From Microcoleus sp. FACHB-61 (GTDB lineage: Bacteria > Cyanobacteriota > Cyanobacteriia > Cyanobacteriales > Microcoleaceae): a stretch of 64,000 nt of DNA. The position numbers and the translations under genes were made by a program. Under the pieces are notes generated by a model. That model was not told the origin of the DNA, searched no databases, and was given only the letters and a program-made list of their open reading frames with translations. The stretch lies in assembly GCA_014695295.1 (NCBI GenBank), contig JACJNY010000025.1, positions 62,001 through 126,000 of the forward strand, written 5' to 3'. Shown here piece after piece: positions 9,878 through 18,562 of this stretch (its first letter is position 1; the number at the start of each line of letters is the position of its first letter).

Positions 9878-11137
9878 CTAATTCCAACGCTTCTTGCGCT
9901 GTCGCTGGTTCGCCACCGACTCCACCAGTCCCAGTCCGAGAAAATTACTCAGCAGCGACGCATTCCCGTAACTCAGGAAAGGCAGCGGAATGCCCGTAAC
10001 CGGAGCCAAGCCAATGTTCATCCCAATATTTACGAACACCTGAAAAATCAACATTGACAGTACGCCGATCGCCAGCAAAGAACCAAAATTATCGTTAGCA
10101 GTTTGAGCGATCATCACCAAGCGGAAACAAATTACCCAGAACACCAACAGCACGCAAATGCAGCCAATAAAGCCCAATTCTTCGCCAATAGCTGAAAAGA
10201 TAAAGTCTGTATGCTGTTCGGGAATAAAGTTAAGCTGAGTTTGCGTTCCGTGAAACAAACCCCTGCCTTTCAGTTCCCCGGCCCCAATAGCAATCCGAGA
10301 TTGAATCAAGTGATATCCGCTGCCTAAAGGGTCTTTCTCGGGGTTTAAAAACCCTGTCAGGCGCATTTTTTGATAATCCTTGAGCACATTCCAAAAAACC
10401 TGTCCGACTTGTCCAGAAACAACGTTCACCAGCACAGCACCGAAAGTCCCCAGCCAAGGCCAAGGCAGGGTTCGCCAAGCGATAATACCCGCAATAACTA
10501 CCCAGGCTACCCAAATCGGTGTATACAGGTTGTTGAGGAGAACAGAGATTAGAGGAGAGAATAGCAATATTAGCCAGCCGGGATTGACATTTCCCCAGTA
10601 AAACATCCCGATTGTGATTGCGCCGAACACCAAGGAAGTACCTAAATTTGGTTCGGCAAATATCAATCCCCAGGGTACAGCCATAATCGCCAGCATCCTC
10701 AACATATTACCCACCGTGGGAACAGTCTTGTCGTGGAGGAGAGCAGCTAAAGTGACAATCATGCCTACTTTGGCAAATTCTGACGGTTGCAGGTAGAAGC
10801 CGCCGATGTTGATCCACCGCTGGGCACCGAGCCCTGTAGTACCGATAAACCGCACTGCGATCAGCGACAAATTGATTAATATGTAAATCGGCCATTTCCA
10901 CTCAATCAGTATTTGGTAGCGGCAGCGGGAAATGATGATGGCGAAGAACAAACCGACTGCCCCAGTTACCCAGTGCCGCCACCAGTTGATTAGTCCCTGG
11001 TTGATTTCGACGCTGTGGATCATGATTCCGCCGAAGATGGTGAGGCCGATGCAAGCGGCAAACAGCCAAGGGTCTGCTTCTTCCCAGGGTTTGAAGATGA
11101 ATTTCCAGCGGTTTCTGACTTGTATTCTCTGCAACAT
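9878..11137 (-). CDS. rodA: Rod-shape-determining protein RodA (SEDS peptidoglycan polymerase)
   Basis: 419 residues, about ten membrane segments. The SEDS-family signature region is clear: GTTGLGAQRWINIGGFYLQP followed by SEFAKVGMI, then AGELKGRGLFHGTQTQLNF, IPEQHTDFIFSAIGEELGF, and the C-terminal NIGMNIGLAPVTGIPLPFLS. SEDS proteins polymerise glycan strands with a class B PBP partner during elongation; no pbp2 or mreBCD gene is next to it here. The start ATG (MLQRIQVRNRW) has a normal cytoplasmic leader. Upstream lies a run of ATTTTAG repeats; downstream is the large inverted repeat shared with pxcA. Confidence 0.95.
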   Translation of the reverse strand: MLQRIQVRNRWKFIFKPWEEADPWLFAACIGLTIFGGIMIHSVEINQGLINWWRHWVTGAVGLFFAIIISRCRYQILIEWKWPIYILINLSLIAVRFIGTTGLGAQRWINIGGFYLQPSEFAKVGMIVTLAALLHDKTVPTVGNMLRMLAIMAVPWGLIFAEPNLGTSLVFGAITIGMFYWGNVNPGWLILLFSPLISVLLNNLYTPIWVAWVVIAGIIAWRTLPWPWLGTFGAVLVNVVSGQVGQVFWNVLKDYQKMRLTGFLNPEKDPLGSGYHLIQSRIAIGAGELKGRGLFHGTQTQLNFIPEQHTDFIFSAIGEELGFIGCICVLLVFWVICFRLVMIAQTANDNFGSLLAIGVLSMLIFQVFVNIGMNIGLAPVTGIPLPFLSYGNASLLSNFLGLGLVESVANQRQRKKRWN

Positions 11138-11141
11138 GAGG

Positions 11142-11173
11142 ATTTTAGATTTTAGATTTTAGATTTTAGATTA
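11142..11173. repeat. AT-rich short tandem repeat (ATTTTAG type)
   Basis: About four consecutive copies of a GATTTTA/TTTAGAT unit lie immediately upstream of rodA. The same unit recurs at 48002-48028 and 60972-61000, matching the short tandemly repeated repetitive sequences (STRR) described in filamentous cyanobacteria. Confidence 0.85.
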
Positions 11174-11477
11174 TCGAGCCGATTTTCGGAAGTTCTGGAT
11201 ATAGTTCGGATTCAGAGCCTGCACCTTACTTTAGGAGCGTCGGTGTCAGTATGTCACTTTATTCGGCGAGTTTTACGGGGGTTCCGGGCCGTCAGCAACG
11301 AGCCTTGAGTGCGCGGACACACCAACCTCGTAGGGTGCGCACGGAACACCAATCTCCCTGTAGGGTGCACAGTACGCACATTACCCGGATTTGGAACGAC
11401 AAATCAAGGTTTGAGGTGACAACCGGCGGTTCCCGATCGCACAATAGCCCGATCGCGAGCCGCAAGTTCTAGAATCG
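11174..11477. other. Gene-free spacer with duplicated GTAGGGTGC motif
   Basis: No gene could be supported. The stretch carries repeated GTAGGGTGCGCAC/GTAGGGTGCACAG motifs at about 11331-11365, part of a dispersed repeat family (compare TGTAGGGTGGGC at 43340-43460). Confidence 0.5.
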
Positions 11478-11825
11478 TCAGGCTGGTTCGTAAAGGTATT
11501 CAAAACCGTTACCGTCGGGGTCTCTGCCGTAAAAAGATGCTGTACCGTCGCGGTGTTCGTGAATGTGGGTGACGGAAACACCATCGGCTTTGAGTTGTTG
11601 GTAGGCGGATTCCATTTCGGTACGATCGTCAAATACAAACCCAAAATGCGGCCCTGCTTGGTCGTAACTCGGACTCAACAGCGCCAATCCGTCCTCTCCT
11701 GCTTTCAAATAAGCCCAGTCTGCATCTTTCCAGACTAACTCCATGCCCAAGTTTAGGTAGAACTCAGCAGATTTCTCGATGTCTTGCACGCAGACTGCTA
11801 CGTGTCCCAATCGTTTTAGTTTCAT
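11478..11825 (-). CDS. VOC-family (glyoxalase/bleomycin-resistance fold) protein
   Basis: 115 residues, the usual size for a single vicinal-oxygen-chelate domain. It starts MKLKRLGHVAVCVQDIEKSA, with the metal-ligand His in the first strand (GHVAV), AGPHFGFVFDD opening the second half, and the closing FYGRDPDGNGFEYLYEP with the conserved DPDGN turn and terminal Glu. The fold binds a divalent metal and acts in glyoxalases, dioxygenases and antibiotic-binding proteins; the substrate cannot be read from the sequence. It stands alone, 61 bp downstream of the start-distal end of no operon partner on its strand. Confidence 0.85.
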   Translation of the reverse strand: MKLKRLGHVAVCVQDIEKSAEFYLNLGMELVWKDADWAYLKAGEDGLALLSPSYDQAGPHFGFVFDDRTEMESAYQQLKADGVSVTHIHEHRDGTASFYGRDPDGNGFEYLYEPA

Positions 11826-11886
11826 GTCAACAAAATTTATGGTTGTGCTTTAGTTTATTGTATCTATTTTGTCATTTATTACTAGA

Positions 11887-14298
11887 TTAATTAGGTCTTT
11901 TTTCGGGATTTTTTATTGCGGCTAACTGTACTTTTTCTACTTGTTTGTGGGCGTCCATTTCGCTGAACAGTTGAACGGCGCGGTCAAAATTTTCTTGGGT
12001 TTTCTCGATGTTACCAAGTTTTTGTTCTGTCAGTGCTAGTTGATAGCAAGCTTCGGCTCGGTCTAATTTAGCGCTGGCTCGATCGAGTATTTCGATTGCT
12101 TCTGCATGGTGCTGCAGGGCTTGGTCAAGTTCTCCCCGTTCTCGGTACAGCGCGGCTGTAGCGCTGACAGCTTTGGCTTTGATGGTGCTGTACTGGTTTT
12201 GGTCGGCTTGGGCGATCGCTTGGCGGTACAAGCTCAAAGCTTTCTCTGTCTCTCCCAGGTTTTGATAGGTGGTGGCGAGAAAAACTAACTTGTATCCCGT
12301 ACCCACCAACTGACTGTCTTCCCGATCGGCATAGAGTTTTTCGGCGAGTTCCTCCGCCTCTTTTTCGTCTCCGATACAGGAGTTGAGGAAAGCTAACCCG
12401 ACATTAATCGAATAGCTGTTAATCCCGATTTCGTCCCGCGAATTTTTCAGCTTGACAAATATCTCCATAGCTGATTCTAATTCCCGCATTTCTATTTTAC
12501 AAAAACCTATATTAATGGCAGCGTTAACTTTCCAGAATTCCAGATTAGCTTGTTTGTCGTTTTCCGGTTCGCTGCTTTTCGCTATAAGTTGTAAAGACTT
12601 AGTTGCTTTTATTTCGGATATTTGGTGGCATTCTATGGCTTGATTTATCTCGCCTAAGATCCGGTAACAAACGCCTAAAATACTGTAAAGACCGCTCAAA
12701 TAATAGTCAGAAGTTACATTGTTGACGATGCGAGTAGTTGCTGAAATTATTGGCTGCAAGAAACCTAATTTATAGAGCGCTCGACCGAGATTGTAATCTT
12801 TGGCAAACTGGATATTGATTTTTTTGAGGATGACGCTAGCGGCCTGCTCGAAACAGCTAATTGCCACATAATGATAGTAAGCTTCAAAAGCTTTCAGCGC
12901 ATCTTCTACAGTTTCAATAATCTCGACGCTCTCTGTCCAGAACTCGGCTGCTTTGCGGTTGGCAGTCTCCCAGTCTCCGGGCGAGAGCCGATCGACCGCT
13001 TCTTCCCGAATTGCTGGATGCAGCCAGTATTCGCCCTTTTGAGACTCGACTAGCGATCGGTGCAACAGCGATTTAATGATTTGTCGGCGTCCGGCTTCGG
13101 GCACGTCCCACAGCAAACACAAAAGTCCGTCAGTAGGGACTGTCGGCACGTCTTGATATCGGTAACAGCCCAAGCGACAGAGGAGTTGATAGGCTTCCGA
13201 ATCGAGTTCTTGCAGGCGGTTAAACTGACTGGTAACTAAATTTTTTAAGTCTGTTTCAACCAGCGGATGGTCGCTGTTTTCCAGCCAGTAGGCTGCCATA
13301 TCTCCGTCAAAATCTTCTCGGATCGTGCCGCAAATAATGCCCATTGCTTTGGCATTGCCGCCGTACACTTTGTGCATTTCCTTGAGGGCGACATCATCTA
13401 TATTGATGTTGCGGCCGCTAAAAAACTGCCGCCAAACTTCAACTTCCAATCCCGGAAGCAAGTAGTGTTCGACGGTTACATCTGAATCGCACAGTCGATC
13501 GCGACTGGTAATCAGCGTTACCGACTGCACCGCTGCGTCGGCCAAAACTCGCAACAGTTCCACGTAAAGCCGGTGCGGTTCAATAAACTTACCTTGTCCG
13601 TCGAGTGCGGCTTCCAAATTGTCAATCAATACGCCAACTTTGTGAGTCTGAAGCTGCCGCTTCAGCCGCCCCAAGGTGACGCCAAAGTCGGGCCCTGGTT
13701 CTTCCTGAAAGTCTTGCTTGAGCCATTCTTCGATCGCGCTTTCCAAGGCCGTGATGTTTTCTGTCTCTTTTGCCATCAACAGTTCAATTACCCGATCGAA
13801 CCCTTGAGATTTGAGATACTGTCTGGCCAAAGTCGTTTTGCCTATACCGCCGGCACTTTGGATGACAATCACTTTAGCTCCTTGGGCGACAAGAGTATTG
13901 AGATCTTCGATCGCCCCGAATCGGCCCAAAAAGTTCGGGTTTTCCATGTCCAAATCCGCATCAAGTCCGAGAGATACTTGGGCTGGAACAGTTTGTCCCG
14001 ACTGCGGTTCGAGTTTCGAGTAGCTGCGCCAATACCGCTCTACAACCGCTTGAAGGTTGTCTCTTTTGACTTTTTCGCCTTCTCCAAACAGCGCTGAAAG
14101 CCGCTTCCACAAATTAGAGGCAGCATCCTTAACAGTCCCTACTCCATACCCTTCACTATCTGCAACCTGTTGGTACGTCCTGCCTTGCACGCCTTGCCAA
14201 GCTTCGCGAAAGATCGCGCTGTCAAGGTTGTCGAGAGTTTTCAGGTTTCGAGCCACAAGTAAGGAGTTGGTAAAATCCAGCGCACGATCGGCTTCCAT
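11887..14298 (-). CDS. STAND (NB-ARC) ATPase with N-terminal vMAP-type HTH and C-terminal TPRs
   Basis: The start is placed at MEADRALDF (14298), where homology to the vMAP-M0 helix-turn-helix domain begins; an upstream in-frame ATG at 14334 would add 12 residues. The N-terminal 90 residues (IFREAWQGVQGRTYQQVADS, VGTVKDAASNLWKRLSALFG) match the domain found at the front of cyanobacterial vWA-MoxR-associated and STAND proteins. Then come Walker A (QSAGGIGKTTLA, about residue 148), Walker B (KVGVLIDNLEAAL, about 224), a winged-helix region ending YWLHPAIREEAVDRL, and tetratricopeptide repeats from about 480 to 790. STAND proteins act as nucleotide-switched signalling or immune platforms, but no effector domain is fused here. 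The divergent neighbours are the NfeD-like array. Total about 803 residues. Confidence 0.85.
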   Translation of the reverse strand: MEADRALDFTNSLLVARNLKTLDNLDSAIFREAWQGVQGRTYQQVADSEGYGVGTVKDAASNLWKRLSALFGEGEKVKRDNLQAVVERYWRSYSKLEPQSGQTVPAQVSLGLDADLDMENPNFLGRFGAIEDLNTLVAQGAKVIVIQSAGGIGKTTLARQYLKSQGFDRVIELLMAKETENITALESAIEEWLKQDFQEEPGPDFGVTLGRLKRQLQTHKVGVLIDNLEAALDGQGKFIEPHRLYVELLRVLADAAVQSVTLITSRDRLCDSDVTVEHYLLPGLEVEVWRQFFSGRNINIDDVALKEMHKVYGGNAKAMGIICGTIREDFDGDMAAYWLENSDHPLVETDLKNLVTSQFNRLQELDSEAYQLLCRLGCYRYQDVPTVPTDGLLCLLWDVPEAGRRQIIKSLLHRSLVESQKGEYWLHPAIREEAVDRLSPGDWETANRKAAEFWTESVEIIETVEDALKAFEAYYHYVAISCFEQAASVILKKINIQFAKDYNLGRALYKLGFLQPIISATTRIVNNVTSDYYLSGLYSILGVCYRILGEINQAIECHQISEIKATKSLQLIAKSSEPENDKQANLEFWKVNAAINIGFCKIEMRELESAMEIFVKLKNSRDEIGINSYSINVGLAFLNSCIGDEKEAEELAEKLYADREDSQLVGTGYKLVFLATTYQNLGETEKALSLYRQAIAQADQNQYSTIKAKAVSATAALYRERGELDQALQHHAEAIEILDRASAKLDRAEACYQLALTEQKLGNIEKTQENFDRAVQLFSEMDAHKQVEKVQLAAIKNPEKRPN

Positions 14299-14512
14299 TG
14301 AGTCACCAGGTTTAGCGTTACCCATATGACACAACTTTAACAGACTTTTTCCGACTCGCTTACACGCTCAAACAGTGGACTTGTATAGACTTTTCCCGAC
14401 TGACACGGCCGAGGTTGGCCGGGGATACTGTTGAGTGTGGAGGGGAAGTTGACAAGCAAGCTTCTAACTTACACACAGATCGAGTCGAGTTTATATTCTG
14501 GAGCAAGCAGCT

Positions 14513-14722
14513 ATGTCTATTGATGTTGAAACAGCAATCGTGGATGAACAAATTCGCCCTCAAGAATGCGGCCGCGTTCGTTTCCAAAACAGTTGGTGGC
14601 CGGCGAAGTGCGATCGAGACATGACTTTTGAACCCGGTGAGGTGGTTCGCGTCGTCGGAATTGAAAATATTACTTTGATCGTTGCAGCGTCGTTTGTCAT
14701 CAATTCTGAAAGTGAAGGCTAA
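14513..14722 (+). CDS. NfeD-like small protein, array copy 1
   Basis: 69 residues starting [16 protein letters not shown]. The body ([34 protein letters not shown]) has the pattern of the NfeD C-terminal OB-fold domain: a G.V.F..S.W.A.C strand pair followed by G..V.VV.....L.V. No membrane or protease part is present, unlike classical NfeD proteins. GGAG lies 10-14 bases before the ATG. It is the first of four tandem copies in about 960 bp, divergent from the STAND gene, and carries a nine-residue C-terminal extension (INSESEG end) absent from the others. Confidence 0.75.
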   Translation: MSIDVETAIVDEQIRPQECGRVRFQNSWWPAKCDRDMTFEPGEVVRVVGIENITLIVAASFVINSESEG

Positions 14723-14745
14723 TCTACAATCGGGAGTAAGCACTG

Positions 14746-14934
14746 ATGAATTTTGACAATTCCAAAAAAGCGATCGTGGATGAAGAAATTCGACCTAATG
14801 AGTGCGGTCGCGTTCGTTTCTAAAACAGTTGGTGGCCGGCGAAGTGCGATCTAGACCTGACTTTTGAGCCTGGTGACGTGGTTCGCGTAGTCGGCATTGA
14901 AAATATTACTTTGATAGTGGAAGCGTCGTTATAA
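14746..14934 (+). pseudogene. NfeD-like copy 2, broken by one nonsense codon
   Basis: The reading frame runs from ATG 14746 to TAA 14932-14934 (62 codons) and aligns along its whole length with copies 1 and 3. A TAA at 14821-14823 replaces the CAA glutamine codon of VRFQNSWWP. It is otherwise intact, so the lesion is recent or a sequencing error must be excluded. Confidence 0.8.
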
Positions 14935-15013
14935 ATCAATGAGTTAGACACTCAAACTATCTGTTGTTCGCATCTCAAAATTACAAAAAATTTGCAATTA
15001 GGATCACAAAAAT

Positions 15014-15196
15014 ATGACTGTCAGCTATTTGGAAAAAGCGATTGTAGAAGAAGAAATTAGACCTGATAAATCCGGACTCGTCCGCTTCCAAAGCAGTTGG
15101 TGGCCCGCTAAATGCGATCGAAAAATAACTTTGAAACCGGGTGATGTGGTTCGCGTCGTGAGACTTGAAAACATTACTCTGATAGTTGAAGCGTAG
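15014..15196 (+). CDS. NfeD-like small protein, array copy 3
   Basis: 60 residues, MTVSYLEKAIVEEEIRPDKS then [17 protein letters not shown] and PGDVVRVVRLENITLIVEA. This is the same NfeD C-terminal-like OB fold as copy 1 and the cleanest minimal form of the domain. An AGGA-type ribosome-binding site precedes it (AATTAGGATCACAAAAAT). The leader (TTGTTCGCATCTCAAA...) is shared with copy 4, so the duplicated unit includes upstream DNA. Function unknown; OB-fold NfeD domains in membrane-protease systems mediate protein contacts. Confidence 0.75.
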   Translation: MTVSYLEKAIVEEEIRPDKSGLVRFQSSWWPAKCDRKITLKPGDVVRVVRLENITLIVEA

Positions 15197-15281
15197 TTGG
15201 GAATTAAGGATTTAGCGAGTAGAGCTATAAGTTGTTCGCATCTCAAAGTTCCGGAAAAATTGGAATTAGGAGCCAAAAATT

Positions 15282-15471
15282 ATGAGTATCAGCTATTTGG
15301 AAAAAGCAATTGTAGATGAAAAAATTCGGTCTGAAAAATGCGGCTCCGTCCGCTTTCAAAGCAGTTTGTGACCTGTTCCGGTGCGATAAAGGCATAACTT
15401 TTAAACCGGGGGAGCTGGTTTATGTGATGGGAATTGACATGATTACCTTGCTGCTGGAGGGTATGGCTTGA
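15282..15471 (+). pseudogene. NfeD-like copy 4, degenerate
   Basis: It starts MSISYLEKAIVDEKIR behind AGGAGCC. The conserved WWP has become Leu-stop-Pro (TTG TGA CCT), and the length of 190 bp reveals a one-base insertion in the middle relative to copy 3. The tail (AAACCGGGGGAGCTGG...) still aligns, ending in TGA at 15469-15471. It cannot encode the domain. Confidence 0.8.
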
Positions 15472-15724
15472 AATGTCGGAATTTGCGATCGCGCTGCCAT
15501 TTAGGCGGATATCTCTTCAAATCTCTTCACAGGCGCGATCGCTCTTCTCACCTCTGTTGGCTTCGATTTTCTAGCGTGGAAGCTCAACAACAACTCGCCG
15601 CCGGCAGTAGTGCTGACGTTTTTTTGCAGACTGGACAAGCGCGATCGATATTAATGCCATCCGCCGCAAATGGTGATAATTTGACAGCAATCCACTTTTA
15701 TTCTCTATCGAGTCTTGTCCAGCT
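15472..15724. other. Gene-free spacer after the NfeD array
   Basis: A 100-codon open frame crosses this stretch but has no recognisable content and is out of frame with the deacetylase remnant behind it. Two GCGATCGC-type HIP1 sites are present. Nothing else is supported. Confidence 0.5.
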
Positions 15725-16046
15725 ATACGAATCGGTAAAAATTTACAAAATTTACTGCTGTTCACAATAGCATTATTTGGTGCAGTATCGCTGTTAATAA
15801 AAGTTATTAACTTTAACAATTATTTTGGCATCAACCGCGCCGATACCGAAGTGAAAGTTGTTGCCATCACCTACGACGACGCCTATCCTTTCTATACAAA
15901 TCAGCTTTTAGATATCTTAGACCGCTATCAAGTTAAAGCAACTTTTTTTGAAATAAACCGCAATAATATTGAGAAACATCAAGAAATCGTGAAAATGATT
16001 GTCGCGAGGGGAGAGGAGTTGGCAAACCATTCCTACTCTCACAAAT
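15725..16046 (+). pseudogene. Polysaccharide deacetylase (NodB domain), N-terminal remnant
   Basis: The frame reads IRIGKNLQNLLLFTIALFG (a membrane anchor), then INRADTEVKVVAITYDD and YQVKATFFEIN, VARGEELANHSYSH. These are the NodB-fold TYDD and HS/TxxH metal-binding motifs of carbohydrate esterase family 4. Homology stops right after NHSYSHKS and the frame ends at 16084 within unrelated sequence. No ATG precedes the anchor: the codon where a start would be expected is ATA (15725), although GTG 15851 could start a short product. More than half of the catalytic domain is missing, so this is a non-functional remnant. Confidence 0.78.
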
Positions 16047-16049
16047 CGC

Positions 16050-16824
16050 AGTTGCCATCCCGATCTGGCTGCAATATCATCTAATTGAGGCATCAAACTC
16101 GGAACTAAAGCGGCCCAAAACTGCACCGGGAAAGCAGAATTAGCAGCAAATTATTAATCAATTGCAGTAGCAAAACGAGGTCGTGGGTGGCTTCCAGGAG
16201 GCGAGAACCGGGGAGGAGGGCGATCGTCCGAACTCCGGGCATTAACTGCAAATCTTTGCCCGTAGAATTGAGGTTGTCCATGACAGGATTGCCGACAAAC
16301 TGAGCTTTCTTTAAACCCTGTCGGTTTAAGTCAGCAGCAGTCAAAGCATCTCTAGTAAAAACCGCCAGACATTTCTCTGAGCAAAGCAACTGCCACAAGA
16401 TTAAACCCAAATCGACTCGCCCCTCGTAATAACTAGAATGGGCCGATAGAAAAATTATATAGGGGCGGTTGCTGGCATGGGCGATCGCCCGATCGACAAT
16501 ATCCCCAGTCGCCACCACCAAATCGCAGTGGCGCGAATGCGTCCAAACAGCCTGCAATTGCTGCCAAGTCAAAGCAATCAGCCCGGCCCCAATATCTTTG
16601 AGGAAAAACAGGGGATTCATGTAAAAAACTCCCCCAGACGGCATTTGACTGGTGGGCCCAATAATTGGCACGGTCGATCGGCTGTAAGCAGCCCCGTCAC
16701 CGACAATCGGCATCGCCGAAACATCAACATCCGCGCCAGATGCTCTCAAAGCTTTGAGAATTTGACAGTTAACCGCGTCTTCCCCGTGGCCGTTGCTGAG
16801 GAAAAGTATCCCCTTCGATTTCAT
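16050..16824 (-). pseudogene. LpxB-related glycosyltransferase, frameshifted and truncated
   Basis: Starting at ATG 16824 (MKSKGILFLSNGHGEDAVNC), the protein follows the cyanobacterial lipid-A-disaccharide-synthase-related family (GVFYMNPLFFLKDIGAGLIA, CDLVVATGDIVDRAIAHA, FVGNPVMDNL, TIALLPGSRLLEA). After QLINNLL a frameshift near 16140 diverts the frame to a TAG at 16105. One frame over, the homologous continuation PVQFWAALVPSLMPQLDDIA is still readable to about 16052, where it meets the deacetylase remnant. Family members are roughly 400 residues, so the C-terminal third is gone. The N-terminal 240 codons are intact. Confidence 0.75.
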
Positions 16825-16932
16825 AAAATCCAATCAAGATCAGGCTTTTTAAACTCATTTGCGCGATCGCTACCTGCCGACACGCTACGATTTTGTTACT
16901 CTAATTTAAATACATTGTGGAAGTGAAACAGC

Positions 16933-18096
16933 GTGAATATTGAAATTGGGCGGGGCAAAAGTGCTCGCCGAGCTTACGGCATAGATGAAATCGCGCTCGT
17001 ACCAGGACAGCGCACCCTCGATCCGAGTTTGGCAGATACCAAGTGGCAGATTGGTGGGATCGATCGAGAAATCCCGATTATCGCCAGCGCAATGGACGGA
17101 GTAGTCGATGTCCGCATGGCGATTTTGCTGTCGGAATTGGGAGCAATGGGCGTGCTCAACCTAGAAGGAATTCAAACCCGCTATGCCGATCCCCAGCCAA
17201 TATTAGAGCGCATCGCGAGTGTCGGGAACCACGAATTTGTTTCCCTGATGCAGCAACTCTATGCCGAACCGATCAAGCCAGAATTAATCGACCTGAGAAT
17301 TAAAGAAATTAAAGCAGGAGGAGGGATTGCCGCCGTCAGCGGTACACCGGCTGCTGCGAGCAAATACGGCTCAACAGTTGCTGAATCGGGAGCCGATATA
17401 TTTTTTGTGCAAGCAACAGTAGTCTCGACAGCTTTCCTTTCCCCTGAAGCGATCGCGCCTCTAGACTTAACTCAATTCTGTCAAGAGATGCCGATACCAG
17501 TAATTTTGGGCAACTGCGTGACCTACGAAGTCGCCCTGAATTTAATGAAAACTGGCGCTGCGGGCATTCTCGTGGGCATTGGGCCGGGGGCTGCTTGCAC
17601 GTCTAGAGGCGTATTGGGTGTCGGCGTTCCCCAAGCCACAGCGGTAGCAGACTGCGCCGCGGCGCGGGACGACTACTATCGCGAAACTGGCAAATACGTG
17701 TCGGTGATTGCTGACGGCGGTTTAATTACCGGCGGCGATATCTGCAAGTGCATTGCCTGCGGTGCCGATGGAGTGATGATTGGTTCGCCCTTTGCCAGGG
17801 CCGCCGAAGCTCCCGGCCGCGGCTTTCACTGGGGGATGGCGACTCCCAGCCCGGTTTTGCCGCGCGGCACTCGCATTCGCGTGGGGACTACGGGTACTGT
17901 GGAGCAAATTTTGCGCGGGCCTGCCCTCCTAGATGACGGTACGCACAACTTGCTCGGAGCTCTGAAAACTAGCATGGGCACCCTGGGCGCTAAGGATCTT
18001 AAGGAGATGCAGCAAGTGGAAGTGGTAATTGCTCCTTCTCTGCTGACTGAGGGTAAAGTCTATCAAAAAGCTCAGCAGTTGGGCATGGGTAAGTAG
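16933..18096 (+). CDS. guaB3: GuaB3 family IMP dehydrogenase-related protein
   Basis: 387 residues from a GTG start (MNIEIGRGKSARRAYGIDEI) preceded by GGAAGTGAAA. It is a (beta/alpha)8 barrel of the IMPDH/GMPR superfamily without CBS domains: PIIASAMDGVVDVRMAILL, then the substrate-loop Cys in GIGPGAACTSRG (Cys222), IADGGLITGGD, ADGVMIGSPFA, and the C-terminal TSMGTLGAKDLKEMQQVEVV. The GuaB3 subgroup occurs in cyanobacteria and actinobacteria beside the normal GuaB. IMP dehydrogenase activity has been reported for a cyanobacterial member; the role in vivo is less certain. A clear terminator follows at 18241. Confidence 0.93.
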   Translation: MNIEIGRGKSARRAYGIDEIALVPGQRTLDPSLADTKWQIGGIDREIPIIASAMDGVVDVRMAILLSELGAMGVLNLEGIQTRYADPQPILERIASVGNHEFVSLMQQLYAEPIKPELIDLRIKEIKAGGGIAAVSGTPAAASKYGSTVAESGADIFFVQATVVSTAFLSPEAIAPLDLTQFCQEMPIPVILGNCVTYEVALNLMKTGAAGILVGIGPGAACTSRGVLGVGVPQATAVADCAAARDDYYRETGKYVSVIADGGLITGGDICKCIACGADGVMIGSPFARAAEAPGRGFHWGMATPSPVLPRGTRIRVGTTGTVEQILRGPALLDDGTHNLLGALKTSMGTLGAKDLKEMQQVEVVIAPSLLTEGKVYQKAQQLGMGK

Positions 18097-18240
18097 ATTT
18101 ACCAATCAAATACCAGCGTACCTTGACAAAATTTGTTCAAGAGTCTCGAAATTTACAGAATGTTGTGGAATTATCGAGAAGGAGATGTCACAATATAAGA
18201 AGCGGAGACGAATGTTTCCGTTCACTCCTCACACCACACT

Positions 18241-18274
18241 CCGCCCGGACTACTGTTCGGGCGGTTCCTTTTTT
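18241..18274 (+). terminator. Rho-independent terminator after guaB3
   Basis: A GC stem CCGCCCG/CGGGCGG with a 10-nt loop is followed by TTCCTTTTTT, 145 bp after the guaB3 stop on the same strand. Confidence 0.75.
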
Positions 18275-18562
18275 GCCGGAAATCTTCGCTCTTGCTTACT
18301 AGGTACAGGGCTGAGGCTCTTCGCTCCGGAGACTGGGAGAGTGGGAAAGTGGGAAAGTGGGGGAGAAATTTTCTGCTCAATGGCTTATGCCTTGGGAAAC
18401 CTAAGTGCCTTCAACCTTCTACCCTCTTCCTTTTGGCTTCGGAAGCCGAATGCCTTCTTCCTTCTTCCTTCAGAAGCCTTCTGTTAAAATCGTTGACGCA
18501 AGTGGTTACACTTTTTGCTAGACTTGTTATCCGAGAAATAGTATTTACAAGGATGGCTAGGG
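18275..18562. other. Spacer with GGGAAAGT tandem repeat and dispersed repeat
   Basis: Contains short GAGTGGGAAAGTGGG-type repeats at 18331-18366 and TTCCTTCAGAAGCC-type dispersed repeats at 18420-18480. The trxA promoter should lie in the last 80 bases. Open frames here are low-complexity and unconvincing. Confidence 0.5.

Noticed and set aside
15468-15770. 100-codon plus-strand open frame after the NfeD array
   Set aside because: No recognisable content; it overlaps the readable N-terminus of the deacetylase remnant in another frame.
18185-18487. 100-codon frame with a GAAGGAG before ATG
   Set aside because: It reads through the guaB3 terminator hairpin and dispersed repeats and has no domain-like sequence.
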